From NCBI GenBank assembly GCA_002716045.1, contig PAZC01000034.1, positions 1 to 64,000 on the forward strand: a stretch of DNA of 64,000 nt. The letters run 5' to 3'. The first letter of the stretch is position 1; every line of letters begins with the position of its first letter. The position numbers were made by a program, and so were the translations under genes. This DNA comes from Opitutia bacterium (GTDB taxonomy: Bacteria; Verrucomicrobiota; Verrucomicrobiia; Opitutales; Seribacteraceae). The notes beneath the pieces were generated by a model. The model worked only from the letters and a program-made list of their open reading frames with translations. It had not been told where the DNA came from and searched no databases. Positions 1-9,214 of this stretch are shown here, piece after piece.

Positions 1-852
1 GAAAGCCCAAAGGGAACCATCTTCCTTGATGAAGAAACTATTGTTCCCTCCCGCGGCCAGTGGTCGGAACTGCATTTCACCGACGGGGTTGAGGTCGGGC
101 TTCTCTAGGTCGTAGAGGGCTTGCACCTCGGCCGCGGACAAGGCCCGATCGTAGATACGGACCTCGTCGATGGAGCCAGAAAAGACTCTTGATCCAGATG
201 TACTCTGGGCTCCAATCAGCAAGACATCATGAACCCCGGAAGTAAAACTGAGATCAATGTTAGTCGTTTCATCTAAAATTCCATTTAAAAAACCTTTAAG
301 TGAAGTATCGCCTTCCGAGTACACGGCTACAACCTGATGCCATTCATTTATCTGAGGCGGTGTATTCAGTAGTGCTCGCTCACTAGCCACACCAACCCCT
401 TTTCCTCCCAAACAAAAAGTATTGGAACAGGCAGTCATGCCATACCGTATGTTCCAACCATTCCAACCAGATGATTCTGTATCTAATACGGTTTGCTCCT
501 TTTCACTGTCATTCGAATTTATCCAAAAACTAAAGGTGAAATCTTCATTAATTAAATCGAATTCAGAATCAGCATTATTGATTACAATGTAATCATCAAC
601 CCCATCGAAACTGTAGGCATTCCCCGCCCCACCATGGCGGTCAACGCCCGGTGCCGCACCGTTCACGGTGCCGTGATTCCCGTTGCCTGACATATCGGAG
701 GCGTTGCCGTCGAAGGGATAGTAGGCCACTAGGCCGTTGGTTAGATCGGCGGAAGCGGTCAGGGGAAGAAGCAGGAGGCACAAGGCAATTCCTGTGCGTG
801 AGCGTGTGTGCAAACGCGCGCGAAGTAGCTTTATGCCACTGTTTTTAATCAT
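1..852 (-). CDS. LamG-domain surface protein, N-terminal part (runs off the window)
   Basis: The reading frame stays open from an ATG at 852 to base 1, giving 284 codons with no stop, so the gene continues outside the window. A basic n-region (R-rich) and a hydrophobic stretch ending TASA form a signal peptide. After it comes a concanavalin-like LamG domain, with the typical opening GLVAYYPFDGNASDMSGNGN and closing GSIDEVRIYDRALSAAEV. The last visible residues (AAGGNNSFFIKEDGSLWAF) read like the first strand of an RCC1-type propeller repeat. Such multidomain proteins are exported and probably bind glycans or other surfaces. The ligand cannot be deduced. The 253 bases up to ychF hold nothing I can support. 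Confidence 0.85.
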   Translation of the reverse strand, partial: MIKNSGIKLLRARLHTRSRTGIALCLLLLPLTASADLTNGLVAYYPFDGNASDMSGNGNHGTVNGAAPGVDRHGGAGNAYSFDGVDDYIVINNADSEFDLINEDFTFSFWINSNDSEKEQTVLDTESSGWNGWNIRYGMTACSNTFCLGGKGVGVASERALLNTPPQINEWHQVVAVYSEGDTSLKGFLNGILDETTNIDLSFTSGVHDVLLIGAQSTSGSRVFSGSIDEVRIYDRALSAAEVQALYDLEKPDLNPVGEMQFRPLAAGGNNSFFIKEDGSLWAF

Positions 853-1105
853 TCGAACCTATAGGTATTAGCGGAAAACGCCGAAATATTACATTTTATT
901 ATGAAAAACTTTCGGGGTCACTTGTGGACGGGTTCCTGGCTGAGGGACAAAGGCACGGCAAAAGAAAACCAAGCCGGCACACTGAAAAGGGCTTTGTGCC
1001 TCCTTGGCTCCGTGAGAAAACTCTTTCATAGCCAGGTTCCGTTTTCCAACTTTCCGATTTGACCACAGGCCCGCCCGTAGGCAGGATGGACGGTTTTTCG
1101 GAAAC

Positions 1106-2209
1106 ATGCTACAAGCTGGTATAGTGGGATTGCCCAACGTGGGCAAAAGTACCTTGTTCAATGCGCTCACGCGCAGTCGCAAGGCGGAGGCCGCGAACTA
1201 CCCGTTTTGCACCATCGACCCGAACGTGGGGGTGGTGCAGGTGCCGGACGAACGGCTGGCCCCGCTGGCCGAGTTGGCTGGCACCACGACGATCATTCCC
1301 GCAGCCATCGAGATGGTGGACATAGCGGGTCTGGTGGAAGGCGCCAGCAAGGGAGAGGGATTAGGGAACAAGTTCCTAGCCAACGTACGGGAAGTGGATG
1401 CCATCGTGCACGTGGTGCGTTGCTTCGAGGACGAGGACGTGATCCACAACATGGGAAGCGTGGACCCGGTGCGTGACGCCGAGGTGATTTTGACCGAGCT
1501 CGTGCTGGCCGACGCCCAGTCAGTGGAGAGCCAGATGGACAAGAACGTAAAAAAGGCCCGCGGCATGGACAAGGAAGCCATGGCCAACGTGGCGCTACTG
1601 GAAAAACTGGTGCCGCACCTCGACGAAGGCAAGCCAGCCAACTTGCTGCCGCTGGACGAGGACGAGGCGAAGCGCCTGCCGACTTTTTGCCTGCTGACGA
1701 GCAAGGCGATGCTCTACGCCTGCAACGTGAAGGAAGAGGACGTGGCCGACGTGAGCGGCAACGAATACGTTGCGAAACTGCGCGACTGGGCGGCCACGCA
1801 ACAGGATGCGGGCTCCTGCGTGATATCTGCCAAGATGGAGGAGGAATTGACTGAGCTGGAGGAAGCGGACGCCAGCGAATATTTGGAAGCGCTCGGAGTG
1901 GAGGACTCCGGTGTATCCGGCTTGATCAATGCCACTTACGAATTACTGGGATTGGCCTCCTACCTCACCGCAGGCGAAAAGGAAGTGCGGGCGTGGACCT
2001 TCCGCAAAGGGATGACTGCCCCGCAATGCGCCGGCGTGATACACACCGATTTCGAGAATGGCTTCATCAAAGCGGACGTCATATCCTACGACGAATTAAT
2101 CGCAGCCGGATCGATGCCCGCTGCCCGTGACGCGGGCAAGTGGCGACTGGAAGGCAAGGAGTACTTGTTCGTGGACGGAGACGTTGCCCTCTTCAAATTC
2201 AGTTCATGA
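1106..2209 (+). CDS. ychF: Redox-regulated ATPase YchF (Obg-like)
   Basis: This 367-residue protein has the usual YchF length. The P-loop GLPNVGKST is near residue 8, followed by the family signature NYPFCTIDPN near residue 31 and the switch II region DIAGLVEGASKGEGLGN. The C-terminal TGS domain includes AWTFRKGMTAPQCAG. YchF binds ATP in preference to GTP, associates with ribosomes and is linked to stress and translation quality control. The gene appears monocistronic: the next gene starts 54 bases downstream and I see no terminator between them. The ATG at 1106 puts the P-loop at the normal distance from the N terminus. Confidence 0.97.
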   Translation: MLQAGIVGLPNVGKSTLFNALTRSRKAEAANYPFCTIDPNVGVVQVPDERLAPLAELAGTTTIIPAAIEMVDIAGLVEGASKGEGLGNKFLANVREVDAIVHVVRCFEDEDVIHNMGSVDPVRDAEVILTELVLADAQSVESQMDKNVKKARGMDKEAMANVALLEKLVPHLDEGKPANLLPLDEDEAKRLPTFCLLTSKAMLYACNVKEEDVADVSGNEYVAKLRDWAATQQDAGSCVISAKMEEELTELEEADASEYLEALGVEDSGVSGLINATYELLGLASYLTAGEKEVRAWTFRKGMTAPQCAGVIHTDFENGFIKADVISYDELIAAGSMPAARDAGKWRLEGKEYLFVDGDVALFKFSS

Positions 2210-2263
2210 AACTAGTGACTCGTTGTTGAAACCAAAAGAAAAAGCAGCATACTGAGTAATCCA

Positions 2264-3322
2264 ATGTCGACCAGTGACCAGACAGGCAGATTTCTCTGCC
2301 TGAGCATTGCCAGCCTCTTCTTCCTTGGTTGTGAAAAGCCTCCGGAAAGCGCAACCTATGAGATTGCCAAGGAATTCAGGGAAGCCGCCTTGTTGTGGAC
2401 CACCCCGGAAGGGTGGACGAAGGACGTGAATTCGCCGGCCCCCAAGGGCGCCAGTTTCCTCATAGAAGGAAAAGACGGGCGCATGGGCAAGGTGGCGGCG
2501 ATGGCCTTTGGGAAGGAAGTCACCATGGTCAGCGTGGCGAACATGTTTAGCCGCGACCTCGGCTTGGGCTTCTTGACCGAGGAGGATTTGGCCGCCGTAA
2601 GCGAAAAGAAGACTTTGGGCCCGCACGACTTCGAGATCGCCATTCTGGGCGGCGATGACAACGCCAACCTTGCGCAACGCTCGGCAACCATCGCCCTGCT
2701 CCCCGGCGAGAACGAGGCATGGCTGCTTATGATGATTGCAGAAACGGCCTTGGCCAAGGAACAACGCCCCAAATTCGAGGAGTTCCTCGGGTCGCTGACC
2801 ATGCTGGCTTCGCGTGCCGCGCCGAAAAATCCTGAATTGGACAGTTTCTTCACCCCCACCTTGCCAGCAGACGGACCCCCACCCTTTGTTCCTCCACCGG
2901 CCGCCCCAAAGCCGGAATGGACTGTACCCGAGGACTGGGAGGAACAGGCCATCTCCGGACCACGCATAGGCAGCTTCGCAGTGAAAGGAGAAGGCGATGC
3001 CCTGCTTGACATTTCGGTGACGACCTTTCCCGGCAGCATGGGCGGCCCCATGGCCAACCTAAACCGTTGGCGCGGCCAACTCGGCCTCGATGCCGCGGAG
3101 GAGCCGGTTGAAAACTTGGAATACGTCACCGCCCGCGAAGTGGGCGGACGCCCCGCCCACTTGGTCGAACTGCTCGGAGGGGAACGTGGCATGCTGGCCG
3201 TGATGGTCCTCGACGAAGCGGGCTCCTGGTTTGTCAAGGCGATGGGGGACGGTGCCCTCGCCAAGGCCCAAAAAGCCAACTTCGTGGCATTCATCGACTC
3301 AATGCGTTTCACTGCCCCATGA
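2264..3322 (+). CDS. Lipoprotein with two tandem related domains
   Basis: The N terminus has a hydrophobic segment and a lipobox (FFLGC, Cys23), so this 352-residue protein is predicted to be a lipoprotein. It contains two similar modules, each starting with a TxPExW motif (TTPEGWTKD and TVPEDWEEQ). Each continues through a beta-rich stretch to a helix ending FEEFLGSL or FVAFIDSM. A proline-rich linker joins them (PPPFVPPPAAPKPE). This looks like an internal duplication. The stop overlaps the ATG of the ResB-like gene (ATGA at 3319-3322), so it is probably translated together with the cytochrome c assembly genes and may help haem delivery or c-type cytochrome maturation. That role is inference from position only. 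Confidence 0.8.
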   Translation: MSTSDQTGRFLCLSIASLFFLGCEKPPESATYEIAKEFREAALLWTTPEGWTKDVNSPAPKGASFLIEGKDGRMGKVAAMAFGKEVTMVSVANMFSRDLGLGFLTEEDLAAVSEKKTLGPHDFEIAILGGDDNANLAQRSATIALLPGENEAWLLMMIAETALAKEQRPKFEEFLGSLTMLASRAAPKNPELDSFFTPTLPADGPPPFVPPPAAPKPEWTVPEDWEEQAISGPRIGSFAVKGEGDALLDISVTTFPGSMGGPMANLNRWRGQLGLDAAEEPVENLEYVTAREVGGRPAHLVELLGGERGMLAVMVLDEAGSWFVKAMGDGALAKAQKANFVAFIDSMRFTAP

Positions 3323-4566
3323 GCTCGCTGAAGAACAACCCGTTACTGAAAGCGATTAGTTCGCTTCGGCTCACCCTTTTCCTCTTGGGGTGCTCCATGG
3401 TGTTGATTTTCATCGCCACTTTGGAACAGGTTCACTTGGGAATTCGGGGTGCCCAGAAGGAATATTTCGAGTCTGCCTTCGGCATGTGGCAATACCCCGA
3501 GCAATGGTACGGCGGCGAGTACCTGACTTGGCTCATCCTGCCTATCCCCGGTGGCTACTTGGTCGGCCCTCTCTTGTTTCTCAACTTGGTCGCCGCGCAT
3601 GCCCAGCGCTTTCGCCTGACATGGAAAAAGGCCGGCATTCAGTGCATTCACCTCGGCATCATCCTCCTGCTCTTGGGGCAACTTCTGGCCCAGTTGATTC
3701 AGGTGGAAAGCAAGATGGTAATCGACAAGGGGGAAAAAGCCAACTTCATCTCCCGTTTCCACGAGGTGGAACTGGCCTTCGTCAACGTTTCCGACCCCGA
3801 CAAGGACACAGTGATCGCCATCTCGGAGGATCGCTTGGAGGAAGGCGGAACGATTCGTACGAAGGATCTGCCCTTCACCGCCCGCATTCAAGGCTATGGC
3901 CGAAATTGCGACTTCAAGTTCAAGCGCAACCCGGGCGAGCAGGTAAAAGGCGTGGCGGCCGAGGTCGACCGCGGAGCAGGAGCCGAACTGCGGATCGAGC
4001 TAGAAGAGGAGGAAGAAGACATGAACCCGGACGCCGCCAACTTTGCCTGGGCGGTGGTTGAACTCAAGGACGGGAAAGATCGAATCGGCACCTGGCTGAC
4101 CATTGCCCATCCCAACGGGCGCAACGATTTCTGGGAAAGAGGCAACGACTTCATGGCTCCAATGGTGTCTCAGCAATTTCGCCACGAAGATCAGCTCTGG
4201 GTACTGGAAATTCGCCAAAAGAGAGAGTATCTCCCCTACTCCATCGAACTGGCCGAACTGGCCAACGAGTACTACCAAGGCACGGACTTGCCACGTAACT
4301 TCGAAAGCGACGTACGCATACATGAAGAGGACTCGGCCAGCGCCAGCGGGCGGCGGGCTTTGGTTTACATGAACCATCCCCTGCGCCACGCAGGCAAAAC
4401 TTTCTACCAGTACCAAATGGGCCAAGTGGACAACTACACCGTATTTCAGGTAATCGAGAACCCGAGTTGGCTAACGCCTTACGCTGCATGCGTTCTAGTC
4501 TCCCTCGGCTTGCTCCTGCAGTTTGGCTACCACTTGATCCGTTTCATGAGAAAGGTGCGCTCATGA
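3319..4566 (+). CDS. resB: ResB-like cytochrome c biogenesis protein
   Basis: This 415-residue membrane protein has hydrophobic helices near residues 13-35, 65-90 and 105-130, a long extracytoplasmic region, and a last helix near 385-410 (LTPYAACVLVSLGLLLQFGY). The pattern SSLRLTLFLLGCSMVLIF followed by IFIATLEQ is typical of the ResB/Ccs1 family. In system II this protein works with CcsA/ResC to carry haem across the membrane and attach it to apocytochromes c. It overlaps both neighbours by ATGA, which implies translational coupling and an obligate complex with the next gene product. Confidence 0.9.
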   Translation: MSSLKNNPLLKAISSLRLTLFLLGCSMVLIFIATLEQVHLGIRGAQKEYFESAFGMWQYPEQWYGGEYLTWLILPIPGGYLVGPLLFLNLVAAHAQRFRLTWKKAGIQCIHLGIILLLLGQLLAQLIQVESKMVIDKGEKANFISRFHEVELAFVNVSDPDKDTVIAISEDRLEEGGTIRTKDLPFTARIQGYGRNCDFKFKRNPGEQVKGVAAEVDRGAGAELRIELEEEEEDMNPDAANFAWAVVELKDGKDRIGTWLTIAHPNGRNDFWERGNDFMAPMVSQQFRHEDQLWVLEIRQKREYLPYSIELAELANEYYQGTDLPRNFESDVRIHEEDSASASGRRALVYMNHPLRHAGKTFYQYQMGQVDNYTVFQVIENPSWLTPYAACVLVSLGLLLQFGYHLIRFMRKVRS

Positions 4567-7112
4567 AGAATCGCTCCGCAGGTTCATTGATCGTATTCGG
4601 CGGCCTCCTCTTGCTCGGAATCTACATCGCATTCTTGCCAAGCAAGCGGCTCTCGCCCAACTCTCTCGGCTCCTTCTTCCAAGGGGAACCAGAAGCCGTC
4701 ACGGAAGCTTTTGACTACGACGCCTTTTCTCGTATCGCCGTGCTTCGGGGCGGCCGAGTGAAACCAATCGACAGCGTGGCCCGCAATTGCCTCCTGGTAA
4801 TGAGTAACAAGCGCACCGCCGTGCGTGAAGGAGCAGATGGCAAAGACGAGAAATTGCCCGCGGTCGAATGGTTCGCCGAAGTGCTCTTGAAGCCGGAGGA
4901 AGGAAACAAAATACTCACTTTCCTGGTCGACCACGACCAAGTGCTCGGCCTTCTGGGAATAAAGCAGGGAGACAAGAAACGTTTCTCCTACGAGGAACTG
5001 GAAGAACATTTCGTGGAGATAGAAAAAGAGGCGAGGAAGGCCGGCGAAATGGAAACCGCCGATCGCGGTCCCTTCGAGCAAAACGTTCTCGACCTGTACC
5101 GTTCGCTTCTGCTCTACCGCAAATTGCAAAACACCCTGCAACCTCCACCGATCCCATCCAAGCTTGCCCAGGACGAAGAGTTCGGTCTCCAAGATATACT
5201 CCGCAAGGAAGACGAGCCCGGTTACGTAGCGGAGTACGAACGCTTCCGCTCATTGGCCAAGGAATTAGCCGACAACCCTGAGGAGATCGCCCCTGGATCG
5301 CAAACCTTCTCCCGCCTCGTGGCGATGATGGACCGTTACTCCAACTGGACGCTGTTCGCCGAATTTCACGCCATCCCCCCGGCCAAGGATAGTGACTCGG
5401 CAGACTGGAGCCGAATCGGCGAAACCTTGGTCGGGACCGACGCCCGCCATGCCAAGCCCTCCATGATGCGAGATTTGGATTTCCGTATTTTTCCCGCTCA
5501 GATTCGAGACTTGGTTAAACTAGAGCCCAAGGCCCTACAGGAACGTATTGGAGCCTTGCGGGACGAACACAAGATGAACCCGAACGTTCTCTTCGCCACA
5601 AAGTACGCCGACGCCATCAAACTACGAGGCGAGGTAGATCCATTGGTCAAAGATTACCAAGCATTGGCCTTGGCCTACAAGAACGACGATCACGCCACCT
5701 TCAATGCCACCGTGGCCAAGTTGCGAAAGGAAATTGACGAGCGGGCCGGCGAGGCGACTGCTATGCTGAGCTTCGAAAAAGCATTCAATGGATATGAGCC
5801 ATTCTATCGTAGCCTGGTGGTTTACGTCATAGGTATGCTAGTTGCCTGCTTGTCGTGGCTATTTGCAGCAGGTTCGGACAAGGAAAAGAGCGCCGGCGGA
5901 ACCGCCGAGAATTTGCGCCAAGCAGCCTTCTGGCTGATGGTGATTGCCTTTGCGGCCCATACTTTCGGTCTGTTTGCCCGTATGTACGTACAGGGCCGTC
6001 CGCCGGTTACGACGCTCTATTCGTCCGCCCTCTTCATCGGATGGGCAGCCGTTCTGCTGTGTGTTTTCATCGAACGCTACCACAAGTTTGGCATCGCTTC
6101 CGCGATGGGATCTTTCCTTGGCTTCGGGGCATTGGTCATCGCCCATAACCTGAGCCTCGACTCCAGCCTCAACCCATCGGGAGACACCATGGAGATGATG
6201 CGGGCAGTGCTCGACGACAACTTCTGGCTGGCCACGCACGTCGTGACCGTGACGATTGGCTACTCAACCACCTTTCTCGCCGGTTTCGTGGCGATTGCAT
6301 TCGTGCTGCTGCACGTGCTGACCTCCGTCCTCGGCAACCAGAGCGGCTTCGGCCAAAAAATTGGAGCCGTCTACAAGCGTATGGAAAAAGACGCCGGCAC
6401 CATGATCTACGGCGTAACCTGTTTTGCCCTCTTCTTCAGTTTCGTTGGCACCGTGCTCGGTGGCATTTGGGCAGACCAGTCGTGGGGTCGGTTCTGGGGT
6501 TGGGACGCCAAGGAGAACGGCGCCATACTGATCGTATTGTGGAACGCCATCATACTGCACGCCCGCTGGGCCGGCATAGCGAGAACACGGGGCATAGCCT
6601 GTCTCGCCATCTTTGGCAACGTAGTGACCTCATGGTCTTGGTTCGGAACCAACATGCTGGGTGTCGGCCTTCATTCCTATGGATTCATGGACAAGGCGTT
6701 CGTTCCGCTGATGGTGTTCATTCTGGTCCAGCTCGGATTGATCGTGCTGGGCAGCCTGCCCAAGCCGAACAAAGAACCCGTGACAGAAGCCGATATCAAA
6801 CATACCCGCGACGATGACTCTACCACAGCCCCGAGAACGTCACGAATGGCCATTGCCAGCTTCTGGTTGGCTATCATCGGTCTTAGCGGCCCCGGTATTT
6901 TTATGCGATCTGCCGAAACCTTTTTATTTGGACCAGGGGGTTTGTGGAATATTGTACTTGTTGCTCTCCCCATTTATTTGGGCCATCGGGCAAGAGCTAA
7001 GATAAGGCGTTCGGAAGGCAAGCTTACCGGAAATGGCTTTGCCCTCGCTGGATTGATCATAGGTTATTTAACCCTTTTGATTTTCCTCAAAATAGCGCTG
7101 TCAACAACTTGA
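4563..7112 (+). CDS. ccsA: CcsA/ResC-type cytochrome c assembly protein with C-terminal DUF4190
   Basis: I chose the ATG at 4563 because it overlaps the resB stop (ATGA) and begins with a clean membrane segment; an upstream in-frame ATG at 4467 lies inside resB. The product is 849 residues. After one N-terminal helix there is a soluble region of about 400 residues (it includes GGRVKPIDSVARN, seen in large CcsA proteins of this kind). A polytopic CcsA domain follows with the tryptophan-rich haem-handling motif WGRFWGWDAKENG and conserved histidines in flanking helices. Unusually, the last 100 residues form a two-helix DUF4190-like module (GHRARAKIRRSEGKLTGNG). The protein transports and ligates haem in system II cytochrome c maturation. 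Confidence 0.92.
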   Translation: MKNRSAGSLIVFGGLLLLGIYIAFLPSKRLSPNSLGSFFQGEPEAVTEAFDYDAFSRIAVLRGGRVKPIDSVARNCLLVMSNKRTAVREGADGKDEKLPAVEWFAEVLLKPEEGNKILTFLVDHDQVLGLLGIKQGDKKRFSYEELEEHFVEIEKEARKAGEMETADRGPFEQNVLDLYRSLLLYRKLQNTLQPPPIPSKLAQDEEFGLQDILRKEDEPGYVAEYERFRSLAKELADNPEEIAPGSQTFSRLVAMMDRYSNWTLFAEFHAIPPAKDSDSADWSRIGETLVGTDARHAKPSMMRDLDFRIFPAQIRDLVKLEPKALQERIGALRDEHKMNPNVLFATKYADAIKLRGEVDPLVKDYQALALAYKNDDHATFNATVAKLRKEIDERAGEATAMLSFEKAFNGYEPFYRSLVVYVIGMLVACLSWLFAAGSDKEKSAGGTAENLRQAAFWLMVIAFAAHTFGLFARMYVQGRPPVTTLYSSALFIGWAAVLLCVFIERYHKFGIASAMGSFLGFGALVIAHNLSLDSSLNPSGDTMEMMRAVLDDNFWLATHVVTVTIGYSTTFLAGFVAIAFVLLHVLTSVLGNQSGFGQKIGAVYKRMEKDAGTMIYGVTCFALFFSFVGTVLGGIWADQSWGRFWGWDAKENGAILIVLWNAIILHARWAGIARTRGIACLAIFGNVVTSWSWFGTNMLGVGLHSYGFMDKAFVPLMVFILVQLGLIVLGSLPKPNKEPVTEADIKHTRDDDSTTAPRTSRMAIASFWLAIIGLSGPGIFMRSAETFLFGPGGLWNIVLVALPIYLGHRARAKIRRSEGKLTGNGFALAGLIIGYLTLLIFLKIALSTT

Positions 7113-7165
7113 ATCTAGTAGCGAGATTGACTCGCCCTCTGTTCGCCTGGAGCAAGGATTGGCAT

Positions 7166-7639
7166 CTATTCAAGCATGGACGATCCTTCGGGCAAGCTGT
7201 TCCGCAAAGTCTCGAAGATTTCGTTGACGGGACGGCCAAAAGTGCAAGGAAACGGAATTTCTGCCTTGGGAAACCCTCTCTCCGTGGCCGCGGAATCAGT
7301 CAGTTTAGCCAAAATAAGGTCTCTGGCCATATACTCGGTGAAAAGAAAGTTCTCCACTTCGTCTATTCGAAACTCGAGTTTGCGAAACCACGTTCGCAAG
7401 GAATAGCCATTGGAATCGATCCGTAGTCTGGACCAGGAGCACATTTGGTCGAGCAAATTGAGAAGAGAGAAAAAACCAAAGACACCAACAAGCCCGGTGT
7501 TGAAGAACTGCCAACCAAAATCAAGAGCCGCAAAAAAAACCGCCAATACACCAAGCAACAAGGTGAAAGCAAGTTGCCGCCACCAGACGGGCTTGATCAC
7601 GATGACGGTTTCGCCCGCTTTCTCTTCAGGCCTAACCAT
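7166..7639 (-). CDS. Small membrane protein with PH-like domain
   Basis: The product is about 157 residues from the ATG at 7639. A TTG at 7672 that overlaps the lysS stop is an alternative start. Two hydrophobic segments lie close together (LAFTLLLGVLAVFFAALDF and the following FFNTGLVGVFGFFSLLNLL). After them comes a beta-rich region (RLRIDSNGYSLRTWFRKLEF, then RIDEVENFLFTEY) that resembles bacterial PH-like domains of the YdbT/STM3941 kind. It lies immediately downstream of lysS on the same strand and converges with ccsA. Function is unknown; membrane location is a firm reading. Confidence 0.7.
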   Translation of the reverse strand: MVRPEEKAGETVIVIKPVWWRQLAFTLLLGVLAVFFAALDFGWQFFNTGLVGVFGFFSLLNLLDQMCSWSRLRIDSNGYSLRTWFRKLEFRIDEVENFLFTEYMARDLILAKLTDSAATERGFPKAEIPFPCTFGRPVNEIFETLRNSLPEGSSMLE

Positions 7640-7668
7640 GGGCAGCAAGCAAATTCCCGGCGCAGACC

Positions 7669-9132
7669 TCAAGAGGGCCGCAAAGTCGGGAAAAGGATGG
7701 TGTCGCGTATATTGGCCGCCTTGGTCAGAAAGATGACAAGGCGATCAATGCCAAGTCCCATACCGCCGGCGGGAGGCATGCCATGCTCAAGCGCGAGGAG
7801 AAAATCTTCGTCGAGCTCGTGGGTCTCCTCCCCCACTTGACGTTCGAAGGCCTCGCGCTGAACGAACGGGTTGTTTTGCTCGGAATAAGCGGGAGCAATT
7901 TCCTGTCCGTTGATGCAGAGCTCGAAGACATCTATGGTGGTGGGGTCGTCTTGAGTGATCTTGGCGAGGGGGCAGAGCTCCCGTGGAATGTGTGTAACGA
8001 AGGTTGGCTGAACGAGGGTGTGCTCGATTATTTTCTCGAATACGTCGTTGGTTACCTCGTGGTCCTCGAGATCGGGGTCCACCTCGATACCAAGTTCCTT
8101 GGAACGTTCCAACTTGGCGCTTTTGGGCAAATCAAACCAATCGTCGCGCTCGGTGGCCTCGAGGATGAGATCCTTGTACTTTGCCTCGCGCCACTCGCCG
8201 GAAAGGTCGATGACGTCTCCATCGGGGCGTTCGATGGTCAAGCTGCCAATGGCCCGCTCGGCGACCCGCTGGATGAGGGAACGAGTCAGTTCCATCATCC
8301 CGCGATAGTCGGAATAAGCCTGATAAGCCTCGAGCATGGTGAACTCGGGATTATGGCGACGAGAAAGCCCTTCGTTACGGAAAACACGCCCCACTTCGAA
8401 AACTCGGTCGAAACCACCCACCAACAAGCGCTTCAGATGCAGCTCGAGAGCAATGCGCAAATTGAAGTCGCAGGACAAGGCGTTGAAATGAGTTTGGAAC
8501 GGCCGCGCGGCGGCGCCTCCGGAGACAGTCTGGAGCATGGGGGTCTCCACCTCGAGGAATTCGCGCTCCCACATGAATTCACGGATTTCACGGATGATTG
8601 CGCTGCGGGCCTTGAAGCGGTCACGAGACTCTTGGTTGACCACGAGGTCCAGATAGCGCTGTCGGTAAATTTGCTCGTTGTCGGTGAGCCCGTGCCATTT
8701 CTCAGGGAGGGGGCGCAGCGCCTTGGATACCAACGTGTATTCAACCGCCCGCACGGTGATTTCGCCGGTCTTGGTGCGAAACAACTTTCCGCGTACCCCG
8801 ATGAAGTCGCCAAGGTCGAGCTTCTTGAAGGAAGCATAGGCGTCCTCCCCTATTTCGTCACGTCGAACGTAGGCCTGTATCTGACCATCGCGATCGAGCA
8901 ACTTGAGAAAAGTGGCCTTGCCCATGAGGCGGAAGATGACGATTCGCCCGGCAACCGATACCTCGGGGCCTTCTTCCTCGTCTTCCGGCAAGAGCTCCTT
9001 GGCTTGGGTCGAGGTATGGGTTTGCTCGACGTTGGCGAGAAAAGGATCCTGGCCTGACTCAAGCATGGCATCCAACTTCGCTTTGCGCACAGCGAAGAGG
9101 TCATGTGTTTCTTCCTCGGGAATTTCAGTCAT
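7669..9132 (-). CDS. lysS: Lysyl-tRNA synthetase, class II
   Basis: The ATG at 9132 gives 487 residues and starts MTEIPEEETHDLFAVRKAKL, the normal LysS beginning; a longer in-frame form from 9171 adds 13 atypical residues. The N-terminal OB-fold anticodon-binding domain covers roughly residues 50-160. Class II motif 1 (FLEVETPMLQ), motif 2 (FEVGRVFRNEGLSRRHNPEFT) and motif 3 (GMGLGIDRLVIFL) are all present. The enzyme attaches lysine to tRNA-Lys in the cytoplasm. Length and motifs show an intact housekeeping enzyme. Confidence 0.97.
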   Translation of the reverse strand: MTEIPEEETHDLFAVRKAKLDAMLESGQDPFLANVEQTHTSTQAKELLPEDEEEGPEVSVAGRIVIFRLMGKATFLKLLDRDGQIQAYVRRDEIGEDAYASFKKLDLGDFIGVRGKLFRTKTGEITVRAVEYTLVSKALRPLPEKWHGLTDNEQIYRQRYLDLVVNQESRDRFKARSAIIREIREFMWEREFLEVETPMLQTVSGGAAARPFQTHFNALSCDFNLRIALELHLKRLLVGGFDRVFEVGRVFRNEGLSRRHNPEFTMLEAYQAYSDYRGMMELTRSLIQRVAERAIGSLTIERPDGDVIDLSGEWREAKYKDLILEATERDDWFDLPKSAKLERSKELGIEVDPDLEDHEVTNDVFEKIIEHTLVQPTFVTHIPRELCPLAKITQDDPTTIDVFELCINGQEIAPAYSEQNNPFVQREAFERQVGEETHELDEDFLLALEHGMPPAGGMGLGIDRLVIFLTKAANIRDTILFPTLRPS

Positions 9133-9214
9133 TGGAGCGATGGATAGTGCCTTAGGCGGGAGAACTGGCAAACGAATTCAAGAAACGATTGGTATGCAAA
9201 TATAATGTCCTTGA

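Noticed and set aside
2356-3312. A 318-codon minus-strand frame opposite the duplicated-domain lipoprotein
   Set aside because: Ser/Arg/Pro-rich shadow; the plus-strand gene has a lipobox and is coupled to resB.
7109-7426. A 105-codon plus-strand frame after ccsA
   Set aside because: It overlaps the opposite-strand membrane protein, which has clear helices and a beta-rich domain, and it has no recognisable features.
7783-9057. A 424-codon plus-strand open frame inside lysS
   Set aside because: It is the antisense shadow of a fully conserved lysyl-tRNA synthetase and shows no family motif of its own.
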